Part shown: piece by piece, positions 8,799 to 15,600 of the stretch
How positions within the stretch are numbered: position 1 is the stretch's first letter
How the letters are laid out: each line of letters opens with the position of its first letter
NCBI GenBank assembly: GCA_020852755.1
Contig: JADZAF010000277.1
Coordinates: 1 to 43,374, forward strand
Source: Bryobacterales bacterium
GTDB lineage: Bacteria > Acidobacteriota > Terriglobia > Bryobacterales > Bryobacteraceae
Length of the DNA: 43,374 nucleotides
Reading direction: 5' to 3'
Program-made: the position numbers and the translations under genes
The notes under the pieces: generated by a model
What the model saw: the letters and a program-made list of their open reading frames with translations, nothing else
Database searches by the model: none
Told to the model about the DNA's origin: nothing

Positions 8799-9641
8799 AT
8801 GCTGATCGTCGATACCCACGCGCACATCTACTCGCCGGATGAGAAACGCTACCCGGTGATTCCCAAACCGTACCGGCCGCCCGGCGATTCCGGCTCGGTG
8901 CCCAGCCTGAAGCGCAGGGTGGAGGAGAACGGCGTTTCCGGCGCGTGCCTGATCCAGACTTCCACCTTCTATGGGTTTGACAACCGGCTGATCTGCGACA
9001 CGGCCAAGGCCGAGCCGGGCTGGACCGCCGGGGTGGTGACCCTGAATCCCGACGACCCGCACTCGCCGGTTCTGATTCAAAGCCTGGTGAAGCAGTACGG
9101 CATCCGCGCCATGCGCAGCATTCCGGGCAAGGACGGCCGCATCGACTCGCCGGGCGTGGCGGCCTTGTGGAAGGGCTGCCAGGCGGCGGGCATCACGATC
9201 AACGCGCTGGTCAGCTTGAACAACGCCGGCGCGCTGGCCCACATGCTGGAGTGGTTCCCCGAACAGCGCGTGACCATCGACCACTGTCTGAACCTGCGGG
9301 CCGGCCGGGATCGGGAGGCGACCTTGCAGGAGATGCTGCGCCTGGCCCGCTACCCAAACGCGCATGCCAAGCTCACTTTCCTGCCCACCGGCAGCGCCGA
9401 GCAGTACCCCTTTCGGGACATGCACGAACCCTGCCGCCGGATTATCGCGGCGTACACGCCGGACCGCTGCGTGTGGGGCAGCGACTTCCCGTGCGAGTTG
9501 TGGACGCCCAAATCAACCTATGCGCAGCACCTCAAGCTGTTCCGGGAATTGCTGGGACTGGAAACGGCGGCTCAGGAAGCCATCCTGGGCGCAACCGCGG
9601 TGCGCCTCTATTTCGGAGGCAGGGCCCCCAGGCGGGGCTGA
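8799..9641 (+). CDS. TIM-barrel amidohydrolase (amidohydrolase 2 / ACMSD-like family)
   Basis: Metal-dependent hydrolase or decarboxylase of the amidohydrolase-2 family, acting on an unidentified small carboxylate, lactone or amide. The metal-binding HxH is in LIVDTHAHIYS near the N-terminus (His7, His9). Later signatures are FPEQRVTIDHCLN and the C-terminal RCVWGSDFPCELW, whose Asp is the usual catalytic residue. The frame is open upstream to 8748, but ATG 8799 puts the first beta-strand at residue 2 and has GGGGAA directly upstream as well as the -10 element, so it is the likely start (280 residues). Its 3' end overlaps the convergent membrane-protein gene by 34 bp. A second amidohydrolase of the same broad family lies at 17592-18467. 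Confidence 0.9.
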   Translation: MLIVDTHAHIYSPDEKRYPVIPKPYRPPGDSGSVPSLKRRVEENGVSGACLIQTSTFYGFDNRLICDTAKAEPGWTAGVVTLNPDDPHSPVLIQSLVKQYGIRAMRSIPGKDGRIDSPGVAALWKGCQAAGITINALVSLNNAGALAHMLEWFPEQRVTIDHCLNLRAGRDREATLQEMLRLARYPNAHAKLTFLPTGSAEQYPFRDMHEPCRRIIAAYTPDRCVWGSDFPCELWTPKSTYAQHLKLFRELLGLETAAQEAILGATAVRLYFGGRAPRRG

Positions 9642-11698
9642 CGCAGAAGCGCGAGGGCCAGCAGGCTCCAGGCCGCCAGGCTGAGCAGCGCTCCGCGCCA
9701 CAGGATTGACGGCTGAAAGCGCATCTCGACCCGGTGCCGGCCGGCGGCAAGCGGCAGGCCGCGAAACGCGCCGTTGGTGTAGTAGAGCTTCTCTTCCCGC
9801 CCGTCCACGAAGGCCCGCCAGCCCGGATAGTGCGTCTCCGAGCTGGCCAGGAAAGCCGGACCCGCAACCTCCACCTCCAGGCGCACCCGGCGGGCGGAGT
9901 ATTCGTGGACGCGCAGCAGCCGCGCGGGCGCCTGGCGGCCGCCCGGAAGCCCTTCCACCGCGGCGGTCTGCCAGGGATCGAAGCCGGGCTCCCGGATCAC
10001 CTCCAGCGCGGCCTGGAGATCGCTTGCGGCTCGCGTCTCCCCGGGGACGAAGAAGCGCGGGAGGGCGTCGAGGTTCTCGTAAACCCGCTGGTAGTACAGG
10101 TCGGCCACCCGGCGGTATTTCGGCGATGGAAGCCGGCCGTCCAGGCCTTCGTTCGAGATCAGGTAACGCACGTTCACCAGGTCCAGCACGCGCGACTCGG
10201 GCCTGGCCACCTGGTAGTAGCGCCCCCAGTTCTCTCCTTCGCAGAACGAGAGCCGCACCTGCATCAGGCGCACCAGGGCGAAGGGGTCGTTTCCGCTCGC
10301 GCTGGGCACCTCGAACAGCGGGGCGGCGCCCGGCCAGTTGATGGAACCGTTCATCACGTCCACCCGCGAGGGGGGCCAGGTGACGTGGACGAGCCGGCGC
10401 ACGGTTTCGGGAACTTCGCGCCGCGCATCGAAGTGATCATAGGCGATGCCGGGCTCGTCGGCGAGAGAAGCCGTGTTGAGCCTGCGCCCGGCTCCGGCAA
10501 CCAGCAGGTCCAGCGCCACCACCGCAGCCAGCGCGGCGCTCCATACCGGCCGCCGGCGCTGCGCCAGCCTCTCGGCTCCCAGCCCCGCCAGGACGGCCAT
10601 GCCGAGCGTGAAGGCGGCCATGGCGAACTCGGCGTAGAGCGAACCGCGCAGCGCCGCCGGCGTCAGCGGAAACAGGATGCGCCCGGCCGGCGTTTTGTCC
10701 CCCAGCATCCACAATCCGGCGATCAGGGTGATGGCGCCGAAAAGGCCAGTGTGTTTCACTCTTCGAAGCAAGGCCCAGGCCGCCAGGGCCAGACCGCCGA
10801 GACCGCAGTAGAGGTAAAGAAAGGTGGGGTTCCAGGGCAGTTTGTAGGTGTTGGCGTCGAAGTCCAGCGCGCCCCAGAAGTTCGGGATCAGCAGAGAGAT
10901 CAGGGCCTGCACGGGGACGCCGCCGCCCGCCTCCATCCACTCGCTGCGCAGCGCCGCCACGCTTCGCCGGGTGAGTTCCAGGGTGGGAAGCAGTTGCACG
11001 GCCGCCAGCCACCCCGACCACGCGGCGGCCAGGACACAGGCGCCCGCGAGCCGCAGCCGGCGCCCCCCAGCCAGCAAGGCCACGAAGAACGTGGAAATGT
11101 AGACCACCGCCGTCACCGCCGGGAATCCCGCCAGGAGGCTCATGCCCAGCGCGAAAGCCAGCAGCGCGACTCTCCGCCACCGGAAGCCCTGCCGCAGCGC
11201 CATGACGCCGGTCCAGGCCAGCGGCAGCCAGGCGGCTGCCGAGACGGCGCCCAGGTGCTGGTTCTGGGACGCGAAGAAGGCGCCCAACTGGTAAACGGCC
11301 GCGCCCGCCAGCGCCGCCGCCCGGCCGGTTCCGAGCCGCCGCAGCAGCCCGTAGGCGAGAATTCCGGCCAGCAATACGTGGGCGATCAACTGCAGCTCCA
11401 GCCAGTAGAGCAGATTCCGGCCTCCCGCCAGGTTGCTGAGCAGGATCGAGAGCACCATGGGAGGGTAGAACAGGCCGGCCGTCAGGTTGGCGTAGATGGG
11501 AAAGCCGCAGTAAGTGTACGGATCCCACAAAGGCAGTTCACCGCGCTCAAAGCTTCGGGCCATGAACTGCGCGATGGGGAGATGGTAGTAGCGCAGGTCC
11601 CACGGGATCGCGTAGCGGCCCGGAAGAAAGAGCACCTTCGCATAGAAGGCGGTCACCTCGGCCAGCAGCACCCCGTAAGGCCACCACGTTTTGCGCAT
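9608..11698 (-). CDS. large polytopic membrane protein, YfhO-like (GT-C type)
   Basis: Integral membrane protein of 696 residues with about 10-12 hydrophobic helices in the first two-thirds and a soluble C-terminal part with a last helix (ILWRGALLSLAAWSLLALALL). The N-terminal loop, PWDLRYYHLPIAQFMARSF with LPLWDPYTYCGFPIYAN, is the acidic first-loop pattern of the YfhO family, thought to be GT-C-fold glycosyltransferases acting on lipid-linked sugars on the outer face of the membrane. The C-terminal section (HYPGWRAFVDGREEKLYYTNGAFRGLP) is also typical of YfhO proteins. The substrate is unknown. A GATAAT nine bases upstream of ATG 11698 is a plausible -10. Confidence 0.85.
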   Translation of the reverse strand: MRKTWWPYGVLLAEVTAFYAKVLFLPGRYAIPWDLRYYHLPIAQFMARSFERGELPLWDPYTYCGFPIYANLTAGLFYPPMVLSILLSNLAGGRNLLYWLELQLIAHVLLAGILAYGLLRRLGTGRAAALAGAAVYQLGAFFASQNQHLGAVSAAAWLPLAWTGVMALRQGFRWRRVALLAFALGMSLLAGFPAVTAVVYISTFFVALLAGGRRLRLAGACVLAAAWSGWLAAVQLLPTLELTRRSVAALRSEWMEAGGGVPVQALISLLIPNFWGALDFDANTYKLPWNPTFLYLYCGLGGLALAAWALLRRVKHTGLFGAITLIAGLWMLGDKTPAGRILFPLTPAALRGSLYAEFAMAAFTLGMAVLAGLGAERLAQRRRPVWSAALAAVVALDLLVAGAGRRLNTASLADEPGIAYDHFDARREVPETVRRLVHVTWPPSRVDVMNGSINWPGAAPLFEVPSASGNDPFALVRLMQVRLSFCEGENWGRYYQVARPESRVLDLVNVRYLISNEGLDGRLPSPKYRRVADLYYQRVYENLDALPRFFVPGETRAASDLQAALEVIREPGFDPWQTAAVEGLPGGRQAPARLLRVHEYSARRVRLEVEVAGPAFLASSETHYPGWRAFVDGREEKLYYTNGAFRGLPLAAGRHRVEMRFQPSILWRGALLSLAAWSLLALALLRQPRLGALPPK

Positions 11699-11707
11699 GG
11701 ATGTTCC

Positions 11708-11713
11708 ATTATC
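11708..11713 (-). promoter_or_regulatory. -10-like GATAAT of the YfhO-like gene
   Basis: GATAAT on the minus strand ends nine bases before ATG 11698, the same short spacing seen at many genes here. No clear -35 is seen. Confidence 0.4.
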
Positions 11714-11790
11714 GCCTGCCGGATGGGGAGTTCCAGCGCGACAGACGGCTTTCCCACAGCCTCAGACCCGGTCATCGGCTACCCGGGAAC

Positions 11791-11799
11791 AGGTAAGCT
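11791..11799 (+). promoter_or_regulatory. extended -10-like AGGTAAGCT of the radical SAM gene
   Basis: AGGTAAGCT ends nine bases before GTG 11809, with AGGAGG between. It supports GTG 11809 as the start of a transcript with a very short leader. Confidence 0.5.
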
Positions 11800-11808
11800 A
11801 GGAGGAGC

Positions 11809-12951
11809 GTGAGTCTACAGGTTCTGCTCCGCAGGAAGATCAGGAAGGCGGGCCGCAAGCTGAGGGAGGCGCGTCTCTTCGCCAAGGCCATGCACTCCAC
11901 CGGCCACCCCATCCTGGCCCAGGTGATCCCCGTCCGGCGCTGTAACCTCGCTTGCACCTACTGCAACGAATTCGACTCCGTCTCGCAGCCGGTGCCCACC
12001 GGGGAGATGCTGCGCCGCATCGACCGCCTGGCCGACCTGGGCGTCACCATCGTCACCCTCAGCGGCGGGGAGCCGGCCCTGCATCCCGGCCTGAACCAGA
12101 TTATCCGCCGCATCCGGCAGCGCGGCGCCGTCGCCACTCTGATCACCAACGGCTACCTGCTCACGCCCGATCGCATTCGCGCTTTCAACAAGGCCGGCCT
12201 GGACTACCTGCAGATCAGCATCGACAACCTGGAGCCCGACGGCACGTCTAAGAAGAGCCTGCGCGTGCTGGACCGCAAGCTCCAGTGGCTGGCGAAATAC
12301 GCCGAATTCTCGGTCAGCGTAAACACCGTGCTGGGCAGTCCGGTGCGCAACCCCTCCGACGCGCTGGTGGTCGCGCGGCGGGCCCGGCGGCTGGGCTTCA
12401 CCTCGACGGTGGGCATCCTCCACGACCACCACGGACAGGCCTGGCCGCTCGGCCCCGAACAGATGGCCATCTACGAGGAACTGGTGAAGCTGGAGCGCTC
12501 GGTCTTTTCCTTCGCCCACTACGACCGCTTTCAAGGCAACATCGCCCGGGGCCTGCCCAACCAGTGGCACTGCCGGGCGGGCAGCCGCTTCCTCTACATC
12601 TGCGAGGACGGACTGGTGCACTACTGCTCGCAGCGCCGCGGCCGGCCTGCCATTCCACTCGCGGAGTACGGGCCCGAGGAGTTGCGGCGCGAATTCGATT
12701 CCCAGAAGCCGTGCGCCCCCTATTGCACCATCTCCTGCGTGCACGATACGGCCATGCTCGACGCGGTGCGGGAGCGCCCGCGCGAGATGCTGGTGCAGCT
12801 GGTGGCGCGCCGGCGCGAGCAGGACCCGGCCTTCCAGCCGCCGCCCCTGCTGGGGCTGCTCGAATGGATGTTCCTGGACCCGCGCAGGGCGGCCTTGTTC
12901 AATCGCCTGGCCCTGCGCCTTTTCGGCGTCGCCCGGAACTCGAGGAGTTGA
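11809..12951 (+). CDS. radical SAM protein with Cys-rich C-terminal region
   Basis: Radical S-adenosylmethionine enzyme. The [4Fe-4S] motif is RRCNLACTYCNEFD (Cys45, Cys49, Cys52), followed by the SAM-binding LSGGEPALHP and LITNGYLL strands. The C-terminal third has CRAGSRFLYICEDGLVHYCS and CAPYCTISC, a SPASM/twitch-like arrangement that could hold an auxiliary cluster. It is 380 residues long and starts with GTG at 11809; AGGAGG is close but acceptable, and the -10-like element agrees. The N-terminus is basic (RRKIRKAGRKLREARLF) with no signal peptide. The next gene is 9 bp downstream and a DsrE protein follows, so a small maturation or modification cluster is possible. The substrate is unknown. 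Confidence 0.9.
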   Translation: MSLQVLLRRKIRKAGRKLREARLFAKAMHSTGHPILAQVIPVRRCNLACTYCNEFDSVSQPVPTGEMLRRIDRLADLGVTIVTLSGGEPALHPGLNQIIRRIRQRGAVATLITNGYLLTPDRIRAFNKAGLDYLQISIDNLEPDGTSKKSLRVLDRKLQWLAKYAEFSVSVNTVLGSPVRNPSDALVVARRARRLGFTSTVGILHDHHGQAWPLGPEQMAIYEELVKLERSVFSFAHYDRFQGNIARGLPNQWHCRAGSRFLYICEDGLVHYCSQRRGRPAIPLAEYGPEELRREFDSQKPCAPYCTISCVHDTAMLDAVRERPREMLVQLVARRREQDPAFQPPPLLGLLEWMFLDPRRAALFNRLALRLFGVARNSRS

Positions 12952-12960
12952 TTCGCTGCG

Positions 12961-13587
12961 ATGAAACGAACCCTGATCGTCAGTTGGGGCGCGGCCCTGC
13001 TGTTCGCCGCCGGCTACCTGGCCTACGTGGCGCTCCAACGCTCTCCTTCAGTGAGAAAACCGCCCCCCGCGGCGAAACCGGCCGCCCCGGCCGGCACGGC
13101 CCTGCGCATCGTGCAGTTCTATCCCAACCGCTTCGAAGTCGCCCGCGGGGAGAGCGCGCTGCTGTGTTACGGAGTGGAGAACGCCCGGTCCGTGCGCCTG
13201 GAGCCGCCGGTGGAGCCGCTGCGCCTCTCGCCCAACCGCTGCATCAGCGTCACCCCGGAGCGCACTACCACTTACACCTTGATCGCGGAAGGCAACGACA
13301 ACACCACGCAGTCGGAGAAGCTGACCGTCAAGGTGGCCCCGCCCGGCCCCTCCATCCTGTTCGTGGAGCTCAATTCCAAGGAACTGCGGCGGGGAGAGCC
13401 GCTGGTTCTCTGCTACGGGGTGTCGAACGCCAGCGCCGTGCGCCTGGACCCCGTCAAGATGACGCTGCGCCCCTCCGAAAGGTACTGCGTCAAGCTCTTT
13501 CCCGTCCGCACCACCGAGTACACGCTCACCGCCGCGGGACAGGGCAACCGGACCGACAGCGAGAAGTTCACCATCACGGTGCGGTAG
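12961..13587 (+). CDS. membrane-anchored protein with two Ig-like repeats carrying paired cysteines
   Basis: 208 residues. An N-terminal anchor or uncleaved signal (residues 5-25) and a Pro/Ala-rich linker (30-46) lead to two homologous beta-sandwich repeats (about 48-126 and 131-208, offset 82). Both follow the pattern of the widespread bacterial Ig-like domain ending in TTxYTLxAxG (RTTTYTLIAEG; RTTEYTLTAAG). Where that family usually has a Ser-Trp core, both repeats here have LCYGV, with a second Cys 25 residues later (Cys69/Cys94 and Cys151/Cys176). Each could form a disulfide in the periplasm. It probably lies in one operon with the radical SAM gene (stop 12951, SD GAGGAG at about 12942). 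Its function is unknown. Confidence 0.82.
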   Translation: MKRTLIVSWGAALLFAAGYLAYVALQRSPSVRKPPPAAKPAAPAGTALRIVQFYPNRFEVARGESALLCYGVENARSVRLEPPVEPLRLSPNRCISVTPERTTTYTLIAEGNDNTTQSEKLTVKVAPPGPSILFVELNSKELRRGEPLVLCYGVSNASAVRLDPVKMTLRPSERYCVKLFPVRTTEYTLTAAGQGNRTDSEKFTITVR

Positions 13588-13607
13588 CAGGGAAGCGCCC
13601 GGTCTGC

Positions 13608-13613
13608 CACAAT
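13608..13613 (+). promoter_or_regulatory. weak -10-like CACAAT before the DsrE gene
   Basis: CACAAT, preceded by TGC, ends nine bases upstream of ATG 13623. The spacing fits the window-wide pattern, but the first base is non-consensus and no SD is seen. Confidence 0.3.
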
Positions 13614-13622
13614 CGCACTGTC

Positions 13623-13973
13623 ATGGATTATCTGATCGTCGTGAACGACGCGCCGTACGCCACGGAGCGTCCTTATAACGCCCTGCGGCTGGCCACGGCC
13701 CTGGCGGCCGACGGCGAGATGACGGTCAAGCTGTTCTTCATGGGCGATGGCGCCTGGTGCGCCGTGCGCGGGCAGCAAGTACCCCCGGGGATGCACGACA
13801 TCGAGTTCATGCTGCAGCGGTTTCTGGCCGGGGCCCGGCAGGCAGGGGTTTGCGGAACCTGCATGGACGCGCGGGGCATCCTGTGCGAGTCGCTGATTGA
13901 AGGAACTCACCGGAGCTCGCTGAACGAACTGACCGCCTGGACCGCCGGAGCGGGCAAAGTACTGGTCTTCTAG
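13623..13973 (+). CDS. DsrE/F-like sulfur-relay family protein
   Basis: Small cytoplasmic protein of 116 residues with the DsrE fold: MDYLIVVNDAPYATERPYNALRLA, then VKLFFMGDGAWCA, and a conserved cysteine region GVCGTCMDARGI (Cys77, Cys80) followed by Cys88. DsrE/TusD/YchN proteins carry persulfides or handle sulfur transfer; which role applies here is not clear. ATG 13623 starts exactly at the first beta-strand. The frame extends upstream only as an overlap with the Ig-like gene and was not used. It follows the Cys-rich Ig-like protein and radical SAM gene on the same strand, which hints at a shared thiol or sulfur theme. Confidence 0.88.
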   Translation: MDYLIVVNDAPYATERPYNALRLATALAADGEMTVKLFFMGDGAWCAVRGQQVPPGMHDIEFMLQRFLAGARQAGVCGTCMDARGILCESLIEGTHRSSLNELTAWTAGAGKVLVF

Positions 13974-14001
13974 CCGGCCGGGGCAATCGCGCCCCGGCCG
14001 G
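13974..14001. terminator. GC-rich hairpin between convergent genes (bidirectional terminator candidate)
   Basis: CCGGCCGGGGC (13974-13984) pairs perfectly with GCCCCGGCCGG (13991-14001) over 11 bp around a six-base loop. It begins directly after the DsrE stop codon and faces the end of the next gene on the other strand. There is no T-run, so termination efficiency is uncertain. Confidence 0.7.
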
Positions 14002-14007
14002 AGCTTC

Positions 14008-15096
14008 TCAGGCGTACGGCAGCTTCAACGCTTCCATGATCCCCTTCATGTAGCCGAACGCCAGGACCTTGCCTCCCATGGCGTAGCCCGGCCGATCGTT
14101 GGCCTCGCCCTCGATGGTGGGAGCGTGGTCGGGGCGAATCGGGCCGTTGAAACCGTACTTGCTGTAGATCTGGAGCATCCGCACCATGTCGGTGGGGCCG
14201 TTGTCGTGGAAGGTCTCGTGGAACTTCTCCCGGGTCCCCTCGACATCCCGGAAATGCACGAAGAAGATCTTCTTTTTGGAGGTCCACTCTTTCGCCAGGG
14301 CGTAGATATCCTCGCCCATCAGCTTGAAGTTGGCCTGGCAAAAAGTGACCCCGTTCATGGGGCTGGGCGCCATGTCAAAGACGCGCCGGTAATTCCGGGC
14401 GCTGGTGAGGATGCGGGCGATGCCGCGCAGCGGGGAGAGCGGCGGGTCGTCCGGGTGCCCCGCCATGCGCACCTGGAACCTGTCGGCCACGGGCATGACG
14501 GCCTTGATGAAGTAATTCATGTTGTCCCACATCTTCTCCTCGGAGACCTCGCCCCAGCGGGTGAGCCCCTGCGCCTTGGCCGCCTCGATGTCGAACTCGC
14601 TGGTGAGGGCGCCGCCGCGCTCGGGAACGTCGACCCGCGTGCGGGACCAGCCCAGCCCGGCCATGAAGTTGTAGCAGATCATGTTGATGCCGGCCTTGCT
14701 TAAGGCCTCGATGGCCCACTTGTAGTTCTCGATCTCCTCGTCGCGGCCTTCCACGCCCAGCTTGATCTTCTCGGCGGGCACCGGGTGGCTCTCCACCCCC
14801 ACCACGGTCATGCCGGCCTCGGCAAAAGCGCTCTTGACCGACTGGACGGTCTCTACGTACTGCTCGCGGCGCACCCGTCCCAGCCCCATGCCCGCGATCA
14901 CATGGGTTACGCCCAGCTGTCGCGCCAGCTTCACGTCGCTGCTCTTGGGGTTGCCGAAAATCTCGGCGAGCTGAAAACCGGCGCGGCCGGACTGGGAGGG
15001 CGCCGCCTGGGCAGGCGATGCCCCAACCACGGCCGCCCCGCCCAGCGCGGCGGCTACGGCACTCTGGATGCAGTCTCGACGGGTCAGGTCTTTCAT
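14008..15096 (-). CDS. mannonate dehydratase-like (UxuA family) protein with Tat signal
   Basis: TIM-barrel protein of the UxuA/xylose-isomerase-like superfamily. UxuA dehydrates D-mannonate to 2-keto-3-deoxygluconate using a divalent metal. Family hallmarks are present: MAGHPDDPP (residues 211-219), FCQAN near Cys253, FVHFRDVEG with His281, and IRPDHAPTIEGE with Asp323-His324. Unlike cytoplasmic UxuA it begins with a twin-arginine-like signal (TRRDCIQSAVAAALGGAAVVGA, cleavage near AQA at about 31), so it may act in the periplasm or be a repurposed paralogue. The start has a strong AAGGAG upstream and a -10-like TATAAG about 23 bases before the ATG. Confidence 0.85.
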   Translation of the reverse strand: MKDLTRRDCIQSAVAAALGGAAVVGASPAQAAPSQSGRAGFQLAEIFGNPKSSDVKLARQLGVTHVIAGMGLGRVRREQYVETVQSVKSAFAEAGMTVVGVESHPVPAEKIKLGVEGRDEEIENYKWAIEALSKAGINMICYNFMAGLGWSRTRVDVPERGGALTSEFDIEAAKAQGLTRWGEVSEEKMWDNMNYFIKAVMPVADRFQVRMAGHPDDPPLSPLRGIARILTSARNYRRVFDMAPSPMNGVTFCQANFKLMGEDIYALAKEWTSKKKIFFVHFRDVEGTREKFHETFHDNGPTDMVRMLQIYSKYGFNGPIRPDHAPTIEGEANDRPGYAMGGKVLAFGYMKGIMEALKLPYA

Positions 15097-15187
15097 GGTT
15101 TCTCCTTCAGGATCGGGGACTTATAGCTCCGATGGTATCAAATTTGCGCCAGGCGAATCTCCCTAACAGTTGACCCGTATTCCGGTG

Positions 15188-15193
15188 TACACT
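15188..15193 (+). promoter_or_regulatory. -10-like TACACT that decides the start of the monooxygenase gene
   Basis: TACACT, preceded by GTG, ends two bases before an in-frame ATG at 15196 but 11 bases before ATG 15205. Transcription would begin downstream of 15196, so the second ATG is the credible start. TTGACC at 15170-15175 is too close to serve as a normal -35. Confidence 0.4.
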
Positions 15194-15204
15194 CAATGCA
15201 TCCC

Positions 15205-15507
15205 ATGAACGAGACCTCCCCGTTGACTATGGTTGTGGAGACCTTCGCCAAGCCCGGCAAGGAAGAGGAGCTGAGGCGCCAGATGCTCATGCTGGTGGAA
15301 CCCACCCGCAAGGAAGTGGGCTGCATGCACTACGCTCTGCACGTCAGTGTCGACGACCCGGGTTGCTTCGTCACCTACGAGACCTGGGCATCGCAGGATT
15401 TGATGGACCGGCACCTGCAATCCTGGTACATGCGTGCCTTCAGCAAGGTAGCCGGCGACCTCCTGGCCCGCCCGGTGCGGGTTCTGATCTGCGACCGCAT
15501 CGCCTAG
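15205..15507 (+). CDS. antibiotic biosynthesis monooxygenase (ABM/YgiN-like) domain protein
   Basis: Single-domain ferredoxin-like protein of 100 residues of the ABM family (quinol monooxygenase YgiN, LsrG and similar). Typical elements are TMVVETFAKPGKEEELRRQM, CMHYALHVSVDDPGCFVTYETWASQDLMDRHL and a C-terminal strand RPVRVLICDRI. Such proteins form dimers and act on quinones or small reactive carbonyls; no specific substrate can be assigned. The frame opens with ATG 15196, but the -10-like element at 15188-15193 favours ATG 15205. It stands alone between divergent and convergent neighbours. Confidence 0.85.
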   Translation: MNETSPLTMVVETFAKPGKEEELRRQMLMLVEPTRKEVGCMHYALHVSVDDPGCFVTYETWASQDLMDRHLQSWYMRAFSKVAGDLLARPVRVLICDRIA

Positions 15508-15543
15508 CCTGGCAAGGAGTCTCCGCAGTCCCGGAGCGGTTCA

Positions 15544-15586
15544 CCCGGCTGCGGCAATCCAGGAATGGAGGGTTCCGGCAGCCGGG
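15544..15586. terminator. imperfect hairpin between convergent genes
   Basis: CCCGGCTGC (15544-15552) pairs with GCAGCCGGG (15578-15586) over nine bp around a 25-base loop, between the end of the monooxygenase gene and the end of the hydrolase gene on the other strand. It may terminate in both directions. There is no T-run. Confidence 0.45.
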
Positions 15587-15600
15587 CCGGCGTTACACCC

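Noticed and set aside
9734-11812. 692-codon open frame on the plus strand
   Set aside because: It is antisense to the YfhO-like membrane protein, with Gln/Arg/His-rich random sequence and no recognisable domain.
12285-13622. Long plus-strand frame upstream of the DsrE gene
   Set aside because: It overlaps the radical SAM and Ig-like genes out of frame; only the last 116 codons from ATG 13623 show a real domain.
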